The notes: generated by a model not told the origin, from the letters alone. Counted from the first letter of the stretch, positions 1 to 8,570 are shown. The stretch: 64,000 bases of DNA from Candidatus Faecalibacterium intestinigallinarum (GCA_019113345.1 DXHQ01000037.1:1-64000), one strand, 5' to 3'. Program-made: numbers and translations.

Positions 1-32
1 AGATTTTCATGAAAAACAGCAGGCAGTAACAT
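1..32 (-). CDS. Hsp20-family small heat-shock protein (5' end only)
   Basis: Ten codons are visible before the window edge, starting at the ATG at 32 behind an AGGAGG at 41-46. They read MLLPAVFHEN, which matches the usual opening of clostridial Hsp20/alpha-crystallin proteins (MLxPxxFxEN). Such proteins are ATP-independent holdases that keep unfolding proteins soluble in the cytoplasm. The strongest support is upstream: a sigma-A promoter overlapped by a CIRCE operator, so the gene belongs to the HrcA heat-shock regulon. With only ten residues the family call rests on the N-terminal signature plus regulation; another HrcA-controlled gene is possible. Confidence 0.6.
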   Translation of the reverse strand, partial: MLLPAVFHEN

Positions 33-154
33 AAGTCAAACCTCCTATCGACGGCCCCTGCGGGGGGCCGGTAAAACGACTTTTGTCTGCCCGGCGGGGA
101 AGTGCTCTCGGGAGCTTTCCGCTCCCCGGCGCCCTTCCTCCTGAGCACGGCTTT

Positions 155-197
155 AGTATAGCACGTGCTTTTAGCACTGTCAATACGAGAGTGCTAA
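155..197 (-). promoter_or_regulatory. sigma-A promoter overlapped by CIRCE (HrcA operator)
   Basis: The inverted repeat TTAGCACTG - 9 nt - GAGTGCTAA lies at 171-197. It matches the CIRCE consensus (TTAGCACTC-N9-GAGTGCTAA) in 17 of 18 arm positions. On the minus strand a -35 TTGACA (178-183) lies inside the operator, and a perfectly spaced -10 TATACT (155-160, 17-nt spacer) follows. HrcA bound here would block RNA polymerase directly. Transcription runs left through a leader of roughly 115 nt with GC-rich hairpins into the gene starting at 32. Confidence 0.92.
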
Positions 198-301
198 AAT
201 TAACTTTTCCGTCACAAATAAGACATATTTCATGCAATCTTTTCTTCCGGCGTCCTCAGCAGCCGGGCCGCGCGGCCGTCAGCGGCCCACTTTGTTCCGG
301 C

Positions 302-1252
302 TCAGGCCGCCTGGTCGGAGGCGGCGCTGTCGGTCTCTTCGGTCTCCTGATCCCCGGCGGCCTCTTCGCCGGAAGCCGCCTCATCCGACGCGGCGCTGTC
401 GGACGCCGCCTCGCTGGAAGCCGCTTCGCTCGACGCAGCCTCGCTGTCCGCGCCGCTCGACGCCGCGTTGGGGTCCACCCCCTGCAGAATGGCCTCCTGC
501 AGCTCGTCGGGGTCCATCATGACCACCGAGTTGGCCTGGGAGGACGCCGCCTGTTCGGGCTTGGTGGCGCTCTCGGTCAGGCCGGTCAGATACCAGCTGC
601 CGCCGGTCCGCTCAAACAGATAGTCCATATATTTGGTGGGGGTGTCGGACTGGGTGCCGATCAGGTCGCCGGTGCCGCCGAGGGGGATGTATCCCACCGT
701 CACGTGCAGCCGGCCCTCCTGCTTGAACAGGGCGGTCACCTTGGCCCGGTAATAGCCCACGTCGCCGGTGACGGGGATGCTGTAGCACTGGGTCGTCTCG
801 TCAAAGGCGATGGTCATGTCGTCCATCTCAAAGCTGCGGTGGGTCAGCCGGAAGGACGGGCCCAGCAGCCGGGCCAGATAGGCGTCCACCTCGACGGCGG
901 GCAGCAGCAGCTGCTCGGTCACCGGGTCGTGGGCGTAGTTGTCAAAGCCGCCCTGGGTCTCCTGGATGTGGTAGATGCAGCCCCAGACGGCGGCCTCGCG
1001 CAGGGTCAGGTCGTCGATGTTCTCGATGCCGTCAAAAGGCAGCGGGTCGAACAGGACCAGCCCTTCCAGCTTGTCCTCGTACTCCTGCATCTCTTCGGTG
1101 TTGTCGAAAAGGCCGGCCACCAGCCGGACGCCGGCCGCCAGCACCGTAAAAATCCCGATGACCAGCAGCACCGCCATCGCCAGCCCCAGCGCCTGACGGC
1201 GGCGACGGCGGTGGATGCGTGCGTGTTCCTCCGGGGTCACATAGGTTTTCAT
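302..1252 (-). CDS. membrane-anchored extracytoplasmic protein with acidic Ala/Ser tail
   Basis: 316 residues, not a family I recognise. A basic cytoplasmic N-terminus (residues 1-20, RRRRR at 16-20) precedes one membrane segment at about 22-48. The soluble region (50-235) should face outward and resembles the conserved anchored proteins of unknown function common in gut Firmicutes. The last 80 residues are a low-complexity tail of SEAAS/DSAAS units rich in Ala, Ser and Glu, probably a flexible spacer. It stands alone, divergent from the aldolase gene. A GC-rich hairpin (about 262-290) follows the stop and may end transcription, though no clear T-run is present. Confidence 0.6.
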   Translation of the reverse strand: MKTYVTPEEHARIHRRRRRQALGLAMAVLLVIGIFTVLAAGVRLVAGLFDNTEEMQEYEDKLEGLVLFDPLPFDGIENIDDLTLREAAVWGCIYHIQETQGGFDNYAHDPVTEQLLLPAVEVDAYLARLLGPSFRLTHRSFEMDDMTIAFDETTQCYSIPVTGDVGYYRAKVTALFKQEGRLHVTVGYIPLGGTGDLIGTQSDTPTKYMDYLFERTGGSWYLTGLTESATKPEQAASSQANSVVMMDPDELQEAILQGVDPNAASSGADSEAASSEAASSEAASDSAASDEAASGEEAAGDQETEETDSAASDQAA

Positions 1253-1414
1253 AATGTATGCTGTCTCCTAAGATCAAAGTTCTCGGGTCCGCACGGGGCG
1301 GACATCACTCCGTATAGTATAACACAATGTATCTGCCTGCGGCTATGGTAATTTTGTGAAAAGCTGTTATAATGGTCTTATTCTGCAATACCGCATCGAA
1401 AGGGAGCGTATATC

Positions 1415-2443
1415 ATGATCCGTTTTACCAACGATTACAGCGAGGGCTGCCATCCCTCCATCCTCGAAGCCATGGCCGCCTCCAACACCGAGGGCAACCC
1501 CGGCTATTCCACCGACCCCCACTCGGCCCATGCCCACGCATTGATCCGCGCTGCCATCGGCCGTCCGGACGCCGCCGTCCACATTCTGGTGGGCGGCACC
1601 CAGACCAACGCCACCGCCATCGCGGCCTTTCTGCGGCCGTATGAGGCGGTGATCGCCGCCACCAGCGCCCACATCTGCGTCCACGAGACGGGCGCCATCG
1701 AGGCCACCGGCCACAAGTGCATCGCCTGCCCCGCCGCCGACGGCAAGCTGACCCCCGCCGCCGTCCGGGCCGCCGTGGCCGCCCATCCCGACGAGCACAT
1801 GGTCAAGCCCAAAATGGTCTACATCAGCCAGACCACCGAGATCGGCACCCTCTACACCCTGGGCGAAGTGGAGGCCCTGCGCGCCGTCTGCGACGAGCTG
1901 GGGCTCTATCTCTACCTGGACGGCGCGCGGCTGGCCGCCGGTCTGGCCGCCGGCGGGCCCTCCCTCGCCGACCTCGGCCGGCTGTGCGACGTCTTCTACA
2001 TCGGCGGCACCAAGAACGCCGCCCTCTTCGGCGAGGCGCTGGTCATCCTGAACGACGCCCTCAAGCCCGACTTCCGCTACAACATCAAGCAGCGGGGCGG
2101 GATGCTGGCCAAGGGCTGGCTGCTGGGCATCCAGTTCGAGACCCTGTTCCGGGACGGCACCGGGGCTTTCTATACCTCCCTGGCCGCCCACGCCAACGCC
2201 ATGGCCTTGAAGCTCAAGGCCGGCATCGCGGCGCTGGGCTACCCCTTCGCCTGCGACAGCGTCACCAACCAGCAGTTCCCCATCTTCCCGGATGGGGTGG
2301 TCAAGGCGCTGGAGTCCGATTTCGGCTTCGAGTTCTCGGCAAAGCCGGACGAGGGGCACACCTGCATCCGTCTGGTGACCAGCTGGGCCACCCCCGAGGC
2401 CAACGTCGACGCCTTCCTCGCCGCCCTCAAGGCCCTGTCCTGA
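1415..2443 (+). CDS. threonine aldolase / beta-eliminating lyase family PLP enzyme
   Basis: 342 residues, the normal length for low-specificity L-threonine aldolase, which splits threonine or allo-threonine to glycine and acetaldehyde using pyridoxal phosphate in the cytosol. Fold-type I landmarks are clear: GGTQTN (60-65) for the PLP phosphate, LYLDGAR with Asp169 for the pyridine nitrogen, and YIGGTKN with the Schiff-base Lys200. The ATG follows AAAGGGAG. The next gene converges on it with only 3 nt between stops. Substrate specificity cannot be read from sequence; related tryptophanase-like lyases share the domain. Confidence 0.85.
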   Translation: MIRFTNDYSEGCHPSILEAMAASNTEGNPGYSTDPHSAHAHALIRAAIGRPDAAVHILVGGTQTNATAIAAFLRPYEAVIAATSAHICVHETGAIEATGHKCIACPAADGKLTPAAVRAAVAAHPDEHMVKPKMVYISQTTEIGTLYTLGEVEALRAVCDELGLYLYLDGARLAAGLAAGGPSLADLGRLCDVFYIGGTKNAALFGEALVILNDALKPDFRYNIKQRGGMLAKGWLLGIQFETLFRDGTGAFYTSLAAHANAMALKLKAGIAALGYPFACDSVTNQQFPIFPDGVVKALESDFGFEFSAKPDEGHTCIRLVTSWATPEANVDAFLAALKALS

Positions 2444-2446
2444 CCG

Positions 2447-2788
2447 TCACGCCCACCCGGCCCAGACCTCGGGCTGATAGCCCGCCGTCGCCTGCCGCCC
2501 GTTGCGGACGATGGGTTGCTTCAAAAGCTGCTGGTTTTCAAACAGCTTGTCCTCCTTCTGCCAGTCGACCAGGGCGTCCAGCAGCGCAAGGGTCTGTTTG
2601 TCCCTGGCGTTCGGGTCGACCAGGTTCTGCCAGCCGCCCACTGCGCGGGCGACGCTGTCAAACTCCCCGCGGCTCATCTCCTTTTCCTTCAGATCGATCA
2701 TCTGAAAGCGGATGCCCCGCTCCTTAAAATAGCGCTGGGCCTTTTTGGTGTCAAAGCTCTTGCTGGTGCCGAAGATCTGGATGTTCAT
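2447..2788 (-). CDS. ArsC/Spx-family protein lacking the catalytic cysteine
   Basis: 113 residues with the ArsC-family thioredoxin-like fold. The N-terminal strand and helix read IFGTSKSFDTKKA. The family arsenate reductases and YffB/Spx-like proteins have Cys where this protein has Phe12, so arsenate reduction by the usual mechanism looks impossible. The later PIVRNG motif (about 92-97), the cis-proline region, is kept. It may be a binding or regulatory relative, as Spx is. It converges on the aldolase gene and is divergent from the ferredoxin gene. Confidence 0.75.
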   Translation of the reverse strand: MNIQIFGTSKSFDTKKAQRYFKERGIRFQMIDLKEKEMSRGEFDSVARAVGGWQNLVDPNARDKQTLALLDALVDWQKEDKLFENQQLLKQPIVRNGRQATAGYQPEVWAGWA

Positions 2789-2907
2789 ATATTTTGCCGT
2801 CCTCTCCTGTTTTGTCCCGGTTATTGTAAGTTATTGTAACATATTGCCGGGCGAAAGTATAGCCCGGGGCCGTTCGGGGCAGACTGTCTGCAAAAGGAGG
2901 GAACGCC

Positions 2908-3096
2908 ATGAAAGCGATCGTCGACCCCAATCTCTGCATCGGCTGCACCCAGTGCGCCGGCCTTTGCCCCGAGGTATTCTCGATGGAGGGGACGCTTGCC
3001 GTCGCCATCCCGGGCGATATCCCCGGCGAGGACGTGCCGCAGGCCGTCGCCGCCGCCGAGAGCTGCCCGGTCAGCGCCATCAGCACCATTCCGTGA
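2908..3096 (+). CDS. small [4Fe-4S] ferredoxin
   Basis: 62 residues. It carries CIGCTQC (Cys10, 13, 16) plus ESCP (Cys53), the four ligands of a single [4Fe-4S] cluster, as in monocluster ferredoxins. Cys20 (CPEVF) is an additional cysteine left from the two-cluster ancestor. A cytosolic electron carrier. AAAGGAGGG precedes the ATG and a strong terminator follows, so it is probably monocistronic. Confidence 0.92.
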   Translation: MKAIVDPNLCIGCTQCAGLCPEVFSMEGTLAVAIPGDIPGEDVPQAVAAAESCPVSAISTIP

Positions 3097-3104
3097 CCGC
3101 ATCC

Positions 3105-3145
3105 GCCCCGTCCGGCCAGTCCATACAGCCGGGCGGGGCCTTTTT
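3105..3145 (+). terminator. rho-independent terminator after ferredoxin
   Basis: GCCCCGTCCGGC pairs with GCCGGGCGGGGC across a short loop and is followed directly by CTTTTT. It separates the ferredoxin transcript from the polA promoter 12 nt downstream. Confidence 0.85.
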
Positions 3146-3156
3146 GCCGGCAAAAC

Positions 3157-3186
3157 TTGTTTCTGTCCGCCTGTTTGTGCTATACT
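3157..3186 (+). promoter_or_regulatory. polA promoter
   Basis: -35 TTGTTT (3157-3162), 18-nt spacer, extended -10 TGC-TATACT (3181-3186). The leader to the polA ATG holds a 7-bp hairpin (CAGCCCC...GGGGCTG, about 3208-3230). Confidence 0.7.
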
Positions 3187-3256
3187 AAGGGGTAATGGTG
3201 CGGCAGACGCACAGCCCCTCTGCACAGGGGCTGCACCTACAGGGAGGAAACACGCC

Positions 3257-5836
3257 ATGTCTTTACTGGTCGTTGACGGCAACAGCATCGCCAACCGCGC
3301 CTTTTTTGGCATCAAAGTCCTGACCACCAAGGAAGGACAGTACACCAACGCCATCTATGGCTTTATGAACATCCTGCTGTCTTTAACGCAGAACTATCAG
3401 CCGGACGAGGTCGCCATCGCCTTCGACCTGCCCGCCCCCACCTTCCGCCACAAAATGTACGACGGCTACAAGGCCAACCGGCACGGGATGCCGGAGGAGC
3501 TTGCGGCCCAGATGCCCCTGCTGCAGCAGCTCCTGACCGATCTGGGCTACAAACTGGTCACCGCCGAAGGGTGGGAGGCCGACGATATCCTCGGCACCCT
3601 GGCCGCCGCCTGCGACGCCCGGGGGGAGACCTGCTACATCGCCACCGGCGACCGGGACAATCTGCAGCTGGTCAGCCCCAACACCACCGTCCTGCTGGCC
3701 GCCACCTCGCGCGGGCACAGCGAAACGCGGGTGATGGACGAGGCCGCCGTCCGGGAAAAGTACGGCCTTGCGCCCAAACAGCTGATCGACGTCAAGAGCC
3801 TGCAGGGCGACGCCTCGGACAACATCCCCGGCGTCAAGGGCATCGGGGAAAAGACCGCCCTCGCCCTCATCCAGCAGTTCGGCAGTCTGGCCGGCGTCTA
3901 TGAGCATCTGGACGACCCCGTCATCAAGCCCCGGCAGCGGGCCAACCTCGAAGCCTACAAAGCCGACGCCGAGCTCAGCTATACCCTCGGCTCCATCCGG
4001 ACCGACGCCCCCATCGAGACGGCCGCGGGGGCCTACCGCCCCGGCGAAGGGGACAAGGCCGCCGCCGTCCGCCTGATGCTGGACCTCGAGATCCGGGCCC
4101 TCATCCCGCGGCTGGGGCTGGAACACGTGCTGCCCGCCGAGGACGAGCCGGCGCCGCCCGCCGCTCCCCTGCCCGCGGCGGAGGTCCGCTCCATGCCGGC
4201 GCGCCCCGCCGGCCTCTGGCTGCTGGCCGCCCGGCCCCCGGTCTACGGCAAGCAGGGCAACCGGATCATCGAGACCCGCCCCGCCCACTGGTACGCCGTC
4301 CAGGACCGGACCGTCTGCCCGCTGGCCGACGGCGAGCTGGCCCTGCTGCTGGACAATCCCGCCCTGCAGCTGGAAGTATTCGACGCCGCCCCCCTCTACG
4401 CCGCAGCCATGCAGGCCGGCGGCTGGGGCAGCGCCATCACCTGGGACGGCAAGCTGGCCGCCTACCTGCTGGACGCCTCGGCGGCCAAGTACAGCATCGC
4501 CGCCCTGGCCGAAACCTACCGGATCAAACCCGCCTTCACCTGCGAGGAATGGCCGGACGCCCCCTTGCTGGCCGGCCTTTTTGCCCGGCTGAAGGCCGAG
4601 ATCACCGCCCTCGGGCAGGACCGCCTTTACAACGAGATCGAGTTCCCCCTCGCGCAGGTGCTGGCCGACATGACCCGCACCGGCGTTCTGGTGGACAAGG
4701 CCGGCATCGAGCGGTTCGGCGCCGATCTGCACCGGAAGATCGAGGAAAAGCTGGACTACATCCGCGGCCAGGTGGAGGACCCCGACTTCAACCCCAACAG
4801 CCCCAAGCAGCTGGGCGAGATGCTGTTCGACAAGATGAAGCTGCCCCACGGCCGCAAAACCAGCCGGGGCTGGTCGACCGACAACGCCACCTTGCAGAAG
4901 CTGCGGCCCGACTGCCCCCTGATCGACGACATTCTGCAGTACCGCTCCTACCAGAAGCTCTACTCCACCTACGCCGAGGGGCTTTTGAAGGTGATCGCCC
5001 CCGACGGGCGGATCCACTCCACCTTCAACCAGACCGAAGCGCGCACCGGCCGCCTCTCGTCCGACAACCCCAACCTGCAGAACATCCCCATCCGCACCGA
5101 GCTGGGCAGCCAGCTGCGCGGCTTTTTCATCGCAAAGCCGGGCTGCGTCTTTGTGGACGCCGACTACAGCCAGATCGAGCTGCGCATCCTGGCCCACATC
5201 ACCGGGGACGAGCATATGCAGGCGGCCTTCCGGGCCGGCGAGGACATCCACCGCAGCACCGCCGCCAAGATCTACGGCATCCCGCTGGAGGAGGTCACCC
5301 CCCGGCTGCGCACCGCGGCCAAGGCCATCAACTTCGGCATCATGTACGGCAAGGGGGCGTTCAGCCTCTCGGAGGACCTGGGCGTCTCGGTGCGGGAGGC
5401 CGGCAGCTTCCTCAAAAGCTATTTTGCCAGCTTCCCCAAGGTGGACAGCTATATGCACAAGACCATCGCTGACGCCAAGGAAAAGGGCTATGTCAGCACC
5501 CTGTTCGGGCGGCGGCGGGCCCTGCCCGAGCTGGCCAGCTCCAACGTGAACGTCCGGGCCAGCGGCGAGCGGATGGCCCGCAACACCCCCATCCAGGGCA
5601 CCGCGGCCGACGTCATCAAGCTGGCCATGGTCAAGGTCTGGCGGCGCATCCGGGCCGAAGGGCTGCAGAGCCGGCTGATCCTGACGGTGCACGACGAACT
5701 GATCGTCGAGGCCCCCGAGGCCGAAGCCGAGACCGCCGCCCGCATCCTGAAAGAGGAGATGGAGGGCTGCGTCCGCTTCGCCGTCCCGCTGGACACCGAC
5801 GTCCATCAGGGAAAATCGTGGTTAGAAGCACACTAA
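3257..5836 (+). CDS. polA: DNA polymerase I
   Basis: 859 residues. The ATG at 3257 follows AGGGAGGAAA and gives the family N-terminus (SLLVVDGNS). The 5'-3' exonuclease domain (1 to about 290) keeps the metal-binding acidic residues (AFDLP, EADDI, TGDRDNLQL, DNIPGVKGIG). The middle 3'-5' exonuclease domain (about 300-470) is degenerate, lacking the DEDD acidic set, as in many Gram-positive Pol I enzymes, so no proofreading is expected. The polymerase domain has motif A (DYSQIELR, Asp636), motif B (R685...K689...Y697, NFGIMYG) and motif C (VHDE, Asp813). It fills gaps in Okazaki-fragment maturation and repair. tsaD follows after 24 nt, possibly co-transcribed. Confidence 0.97.
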   Translation: MSLLVVDGNSIANRAFFGIKVLTTKEGQYTNAIYGFMNILLSLTQNYQPDEVAIAFDLPAPTFRHKMYDGYKANRHGMPEELAAQMPLLQQLLTDLGYKLVTAEGWEADDILGTLAAACDARGETCYIATGDRDNLQLVSPNTTVLLAATSRGHSETRVMDEAAVREKYGLAPKQLIDVKSLQGDASDNIPGVKGIGEKTALALIQQFGSLAGVYEHLDDPVIKPRQRANLEAYKADAELSYTLGSIRTDAPIETAAGAYRPGEGDKAAAVRLMLDLEIRALIPRLGLEHVLPAEDEPAPPAAPLPAAEVRSMPARPAGLWLLAARPPVYGKQGNRIIETRPAHWYAVQDRTVCPLADGELALLLDNPALQLEVFDAAPLYAAAMQAGGWGSAITWDGKLAAYLLDASAAKYSIAALAETYRIKPAFTCEEWPDAPLLAGLFARLKAEITALGQDRLYNEIEFPLAQVLADMTRTGVLVDKAGIERFGADLHRKIEEKLDYIRGQVEDPDFNPNSPKQLGEMLFDKMKLPHGRKTSRGWSTDNATLQKLRPDCPLIDDILQYRSYQKLYSTYAEGLLKVIAPDGRIHSTFNQTEARTGRLSSDNPNLQNIPIRTELGSQLRGFFIAKPGCVFVDADYSQIELRILAHITGDEHMQAAFRAGEDIHRSTAAKIYGIPLEEVTPRLRTAAKAINFGIMYGKGAFSLSEDLGVSVREAGSFLKSYFASFPKVDSYMHKTIADAKEKGYVSTLFGRRRALPELASSNVNVRASGERMARNTPIQGTAADVIKLAMVKVWRRIRAEGLQSRLILTVHDELIVEAPEAEAETAARILKEEMEGCVRFAVPLDTDVHQGKSWLEAH

Positions 5837-5860
5837 AAATCACACCAAAGGAACGCGAAC

Positions 5861-6868
5861 ATGATCATTTTGGGAATCGAATCCACCTGTGACGAGACGG
5901 CCGCCGCCCTGGTCGAGGACGGGCGCACCCTGCTCAGCAACGTCATCGCCACCAGCGTCAAGGAGCAGGCCCTCTACGGCGGGGTGGTGCCCGAGATCGC
6001 CAGCCGCCGCCACTGCGAGTACATCAGCGCCGCGGTGGGCAAAGCCCTCGCCGACGCCGGCCGCACCATCGACGAGGTGGACGCGGTGGCCGTCACCTTC
6101 GCCCCGGGGCTGATCGGGGCGGTGCTGGTGGGGGTCAACTTTGCCAAGGGGCTGGCCTACGCGGCAAACAAGCCCCTGGTGCCGGTCCACCACCTGCGGG
6201 GGCACATCGCGGCCCTCTACCTGACCCACCCTGAGCTCAAGCCGCCCTTCCTCTGCCTGGTGGCCTCGGGCGGGCACAGCCACATCGTGCAGGTGGAGGA
6301 CTACACCCGGTTCCGCGTCCTGGGCCGGACGGTGGACGACGCCGCCGGCGAAGCCTTCGACAAGGTAGCCCGCACCCTGGGCCTCGCCTACCCCGGCGGG
6401 CCCAGCATCGCGGCCGCCGCCAAAACCGGCGACCCCCACGCCTACCGCCTGCCGGTGCCCCACGTCGAGGGCAAATACAACGTCAGCTTTTCGGGCCTCA
6501 AGACTGCGGTGCTCAACGAGGTCAACCAGGCGGGCATGAAGGGCCTGCCGGTCAATGTGCCCGACCTCGCCGCCTCCTTCCAGGAGCGGATCGACGGCAT
6601 CCTGGCCGAAAAGCTGCTGGCCGCCGCAGCCGACACCGGCGCCAGCCAGGTCTGCCTGGCCGGCGGCGTCGCCGCCAACGGACGGCTGCGCCAGCTGGTC
6701 AACGACGGGGCCCAGAAGCTGGGCGCGCAGGTCTTTCTGCCCCAGCTCAAGTTCTGCGGGGACAACGGCGCCATGATCGCCAGCCAGGGCTACTACGAGT
6801 TCACCGCCGGCCACACCGCCGGCCTTGACCTGAACGGCCTGCCCACCCTGCCGATCGATTATCAGTGA
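5861..6868 (+). CDS. tsaD: tRNA N6-threonylcarbamoyladenosine transferase TsaD
   Basis: 335 residues, the full family length. The ASKHA-fold ATPase starts with GIESTCDET. The metal-binding His111 and His115 lie in VHHLRGH, followed by VASGGHSH and the C-terminal GGVAANG and CGDNGAM loops. With TsaB and TsaE it moves threonylcarbamoyl from TC-AMP to A37 of tRNAs that read ANN codons. It shares the polA transcript or starts within the 24-nt gap. Essential housekeeping gene. Confidence 0.97.
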   Translation: MIILGIESTCDETAAALVEDGRTLLSNVIATSVKEQALYGGVVPEIASRRHCEYISAAVGKALADAGRTIDEVDAVAVTFAPGLIGAVLVGVNFAKGLAYAANKPLVPVHHLRGHIAALYLTHPELKPPFLCLVASGGHSHIVQVEDYTRFRVLGRTVDDAAGEAFDKVARTLGLAYPGGPSIAAAAKTGDPHAYRLPVPHVEGKYNVSFSGLKTAVLNEVNQAGMKGLPVNVPDLAASFQERIDGILAEKLLAAAADTGASQVCLAGGVAANGRLRQLVNDGAQKLGAQVFLPQLKFCGDNGAMIASQGYYEFTAGHTAGLDLNGLPTLPIDYQ

Positions 6869-6874
6869 GGCCAT

Positions 6875-6916
6875 AAAAAAGCCTGTCTGTCCGGTTCACC
6901 GGGCAGGCAGGCTTTT
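6875..6916. terminator. bidirectional terminator between tsaD and CPBP gene
   Basis: A long stem (AAAAGCCTGTCTG...CAGGCAGGCTTTT) with A-run on one side and T-run on the other lies between two convergent genes and can serve both. Confidence 0.88.
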
Positions 6917-6920
6917 GTTG

Positions 6921-7790
6921 TCAGGCCGTTTCTTCGGGCGGGGGCAGGCAGCGGGACCAGAAGGCGGCTATCTCGGGCAGGCGGCTTTTGCGCAGCAGAA
7001 AAACGGTGGGGACAAGATAGATCAGCGCCCCCCGCAGCATACTGGGGTCGTAGCTGCTGACCACCCCGCTGATGCTGCCGGTGCTCTGGTACAGCCCCAT
7101 GTTGATGAGGGCGGCGGTGTCCTGCATGGTGTGCAGAAAGACCAGCACCCACAAGTTGCCGCCGCGGAAATAGACGGCGGCGTACAGCATTCCGAGGGCC
7201 GCCGTGACGCAGCACTGCACCAGCACCCCCACCGGTGCGCTGGCCCGCAGGTTGGTCAGGTGCACCGCGCCGAACACAAGGCCCGAGAGCAGGCAGGCTT
7301 TCCAGACGCCGGCTGGCCCGGCGCCGAAGCGCTCCAGCAGCGTCTGGGCCACGACGCCCCGAAAGACCGTCTCCTCCGCCAGGCCGATCAGGAACATACA
7401 GAGGAAAAAGGCCGCGATCTGCCACAGCGGCTTGACCGCCGCCCCCTGCGCCGGGCCAGCCAGGGCGAGGTTGACGCTCAAGACCATGCTGACCATCACA
7501 AAGGAGAACATCCCCACCAGCAGCCCGTCCAGAAAACCGCGGCCCCGCTGGCGGCAGACCCACAGCCGCCCGGTCCGCCCCAGCAGGAACAGCCCCGCCA
7601 AAAGCCCAAACAGCTCGTTGACCGCTTGCAGCAGGAAGGTTTCCTGCACAAAAGGCCGGACCGCCGCCGGCCCCAGCAGCACCAGGACTAGCTCGAACAG
7701 GGTCATCCCCACTTCCATCGCCGCCAGAAACAGCACGGCGGTCAGGATACAGTAGCAAATCGGGTGCGCAGCCCGCAGTCGTTTCAGCAT
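6921..7790 (-). CDS. CPBP family intramembrane metalloprotease
   Basis: 289 residues, largely hydrophobic with about seven to eight membrane segments. The Abi/CaaX-protease (CPBP) motifs are present: EETVFRG with Glu139, Glu140 and Arg144, then FGAVH (His177) and HTMQD (His220, Asp224). The glutamates and histidines bind zinc within the membrane. Bacterial members process or protect against peptides such as bacteriocins, but the substrate here is unknown. ATG is preceded by GGGAGGG. Confidence 0.88.
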   Translation of the reverse strand: MLKRLRAAHPICYCILTAVLFLAAMEVGMTLFELVLVLLGPAAVRPFVQETFLLQAVNELFGLLAGLFLLGRTGRLWVCRQRGRGFLDGLLVGMFSFVMVSMVLSVNLALAGPAQGAAVKPLWQIAAFFLCMFLIGLAEETVFRGVVAQTLLERFGAGPAGVWKACLLSGLVFGAVHLTNLRASAPVGVLVQCCVTAALGMLYAAVYFRGGNLWVLVFLHTMQDTAALINMGLYQSTGSISGVVSSYDPSMLRGALIYLVPTVFLLRKSRLPEIAAFWSRCLPPPEETA

Positions 7791-7966
7791 TTGCAGCCCT
7801 CCCGGACGGTAAGATTCTGATACCTCATTGTATCACAAACGGGGCCGGAAAAACAGGGTCTTTCTTTTTTGCGCGCTCCGCCTCTGGCATTCCCCGCCGC
7901 AACGTGCTACAATAGAGGAAAAACAGAACGGCCCTGCAGGGCCGCGGCAGAAAGGAAGTTATCCCC

Positions 7967-8368
7967 ATGAGAATCGCAGTCACCTACGCAAACGGCGAAA
8001 TTTTCCAGCATTTCGGCCGCACCGAACAGTTCAAGGTCTATGACGTGGCAGACGGCAAGGTCACCCACAGCGAAGTGGTCGGCACCAACGGCCAAGGCCA
8101 CGGCGCTCTGGCAGGCGTCCTGCAGCAGCTGCATGCCGACGTTCTGGTCTGCGGCGGCATCGGCGGCGGCGCGCAGGCCGCCCTCGCGGCTGCCGGCATC
8201 CGGCTGTACGGCGGCGCGTCCGGCTCCGCCGACGCGGCGGTCGAGGCCCTGCTGGCCGGTCAGCTGGCCTACGACCCCGACGTCCACTGTGACCACCACG
8301 GCGAGCACCACCACGACGGCGAACACCATTGCGGCGAGCACCACTGCGCCGGCAACGGAGGGTGCTGA
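7967..8368 (+). CDS. NifX/NafY-family (dinitrogenase FeMo-cofactor biosynthesis) protein with His/Cys tail
   Basis: 133 residues. Residues 1-105 are a ribonuclease-H-like NifX/NifB-C domain: MRIAVTYANGEIFQHFG opens it and CGGIGGGAQAAL forms the central glycine loop. The last 27 residues hold roughly ten His and four Cys in HxxH and CGEHHC clusters, a metal-binding tail. No nitrogenase genes are near, so it is more likely a carrier or sensor of iron-sulfur or other metal clusters, as for the non-nif members widespread in anaerobes. RBS AAAGGAAG; an extended -10 (TGCTACAAT, about 7906-7914) lies upstream. Confidence 0.85.
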   Translation: MRIAVTYANGEIFQHFGRTEQFKVYDVADGKVTHSEVVGTNGQGHGALAGVLQQLHADVLVCGGIGGGAQAALAAAGIRLYGGASGSADAAVEALLAGQLAYDPDVHCDHHGEHHHDGEHHCGEHHCAGNGGC

Positions 8369-8440
8369 CGCGCCGGCCCTCTCAGTCAGCTGCGCTCAGC
8401 CCCCGTTGGCCCCCTCAGTCGTGCTTTGCACGACAGCTCC

Positions 8441-8570
8441 CCCGCACGCGTGGGAGCTTAAGATGTAGGGATTTTCATAAGCAGCAAAAAGGCCCTGCCT
8501 TATTCCGTTTAGTCGGAGTAAGACAGGGCCTTTTTCAAATCCATTCCTTATTGCCTCCCACGCGTGCGGG
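8441..8570. repeat. large palindromic repeat unit around a terminator
   Basis: A perfect 16-bp inverted repeat (CCCGCACGCGTGGGAG at 8441-8456 and its complement at 8555-8570) brackets an inner hairpin at 8486-8536. A diverged third arm (CTCCCACACGCGCAGGG) lies at about 8745-8761, just before the sulfotransferase stop. A smaller hairpin, TCGTGC-TTT-GCACGA, is at 8419-8433. The 397-base gap between genes (8369-8765) holds only this repetitive material; open frames across it look spurious. It resembles the dispersed non-coding repeats of Ruminococcaceae genomes. Confidence 0.7.
8486..8536. terminator. strong terminator-like hairpin in repeat
   Basis: AAAAAGGCCCTG...CAGGGCCTTTTT with near-complete pairing through CTTA/TAAG and TCCG/CGGA. 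It is symmetric, so it can end transcription from the NifX-like gene on one side and the sulfotransferase gene on the other. Confidence 0.8.

Noticed and set aside
3383-5806. Long open frame opposite polA
   Set aside because: Antisense shadow of a GC-rich gene; translation is Gly/Val/Gln-rich without domains.
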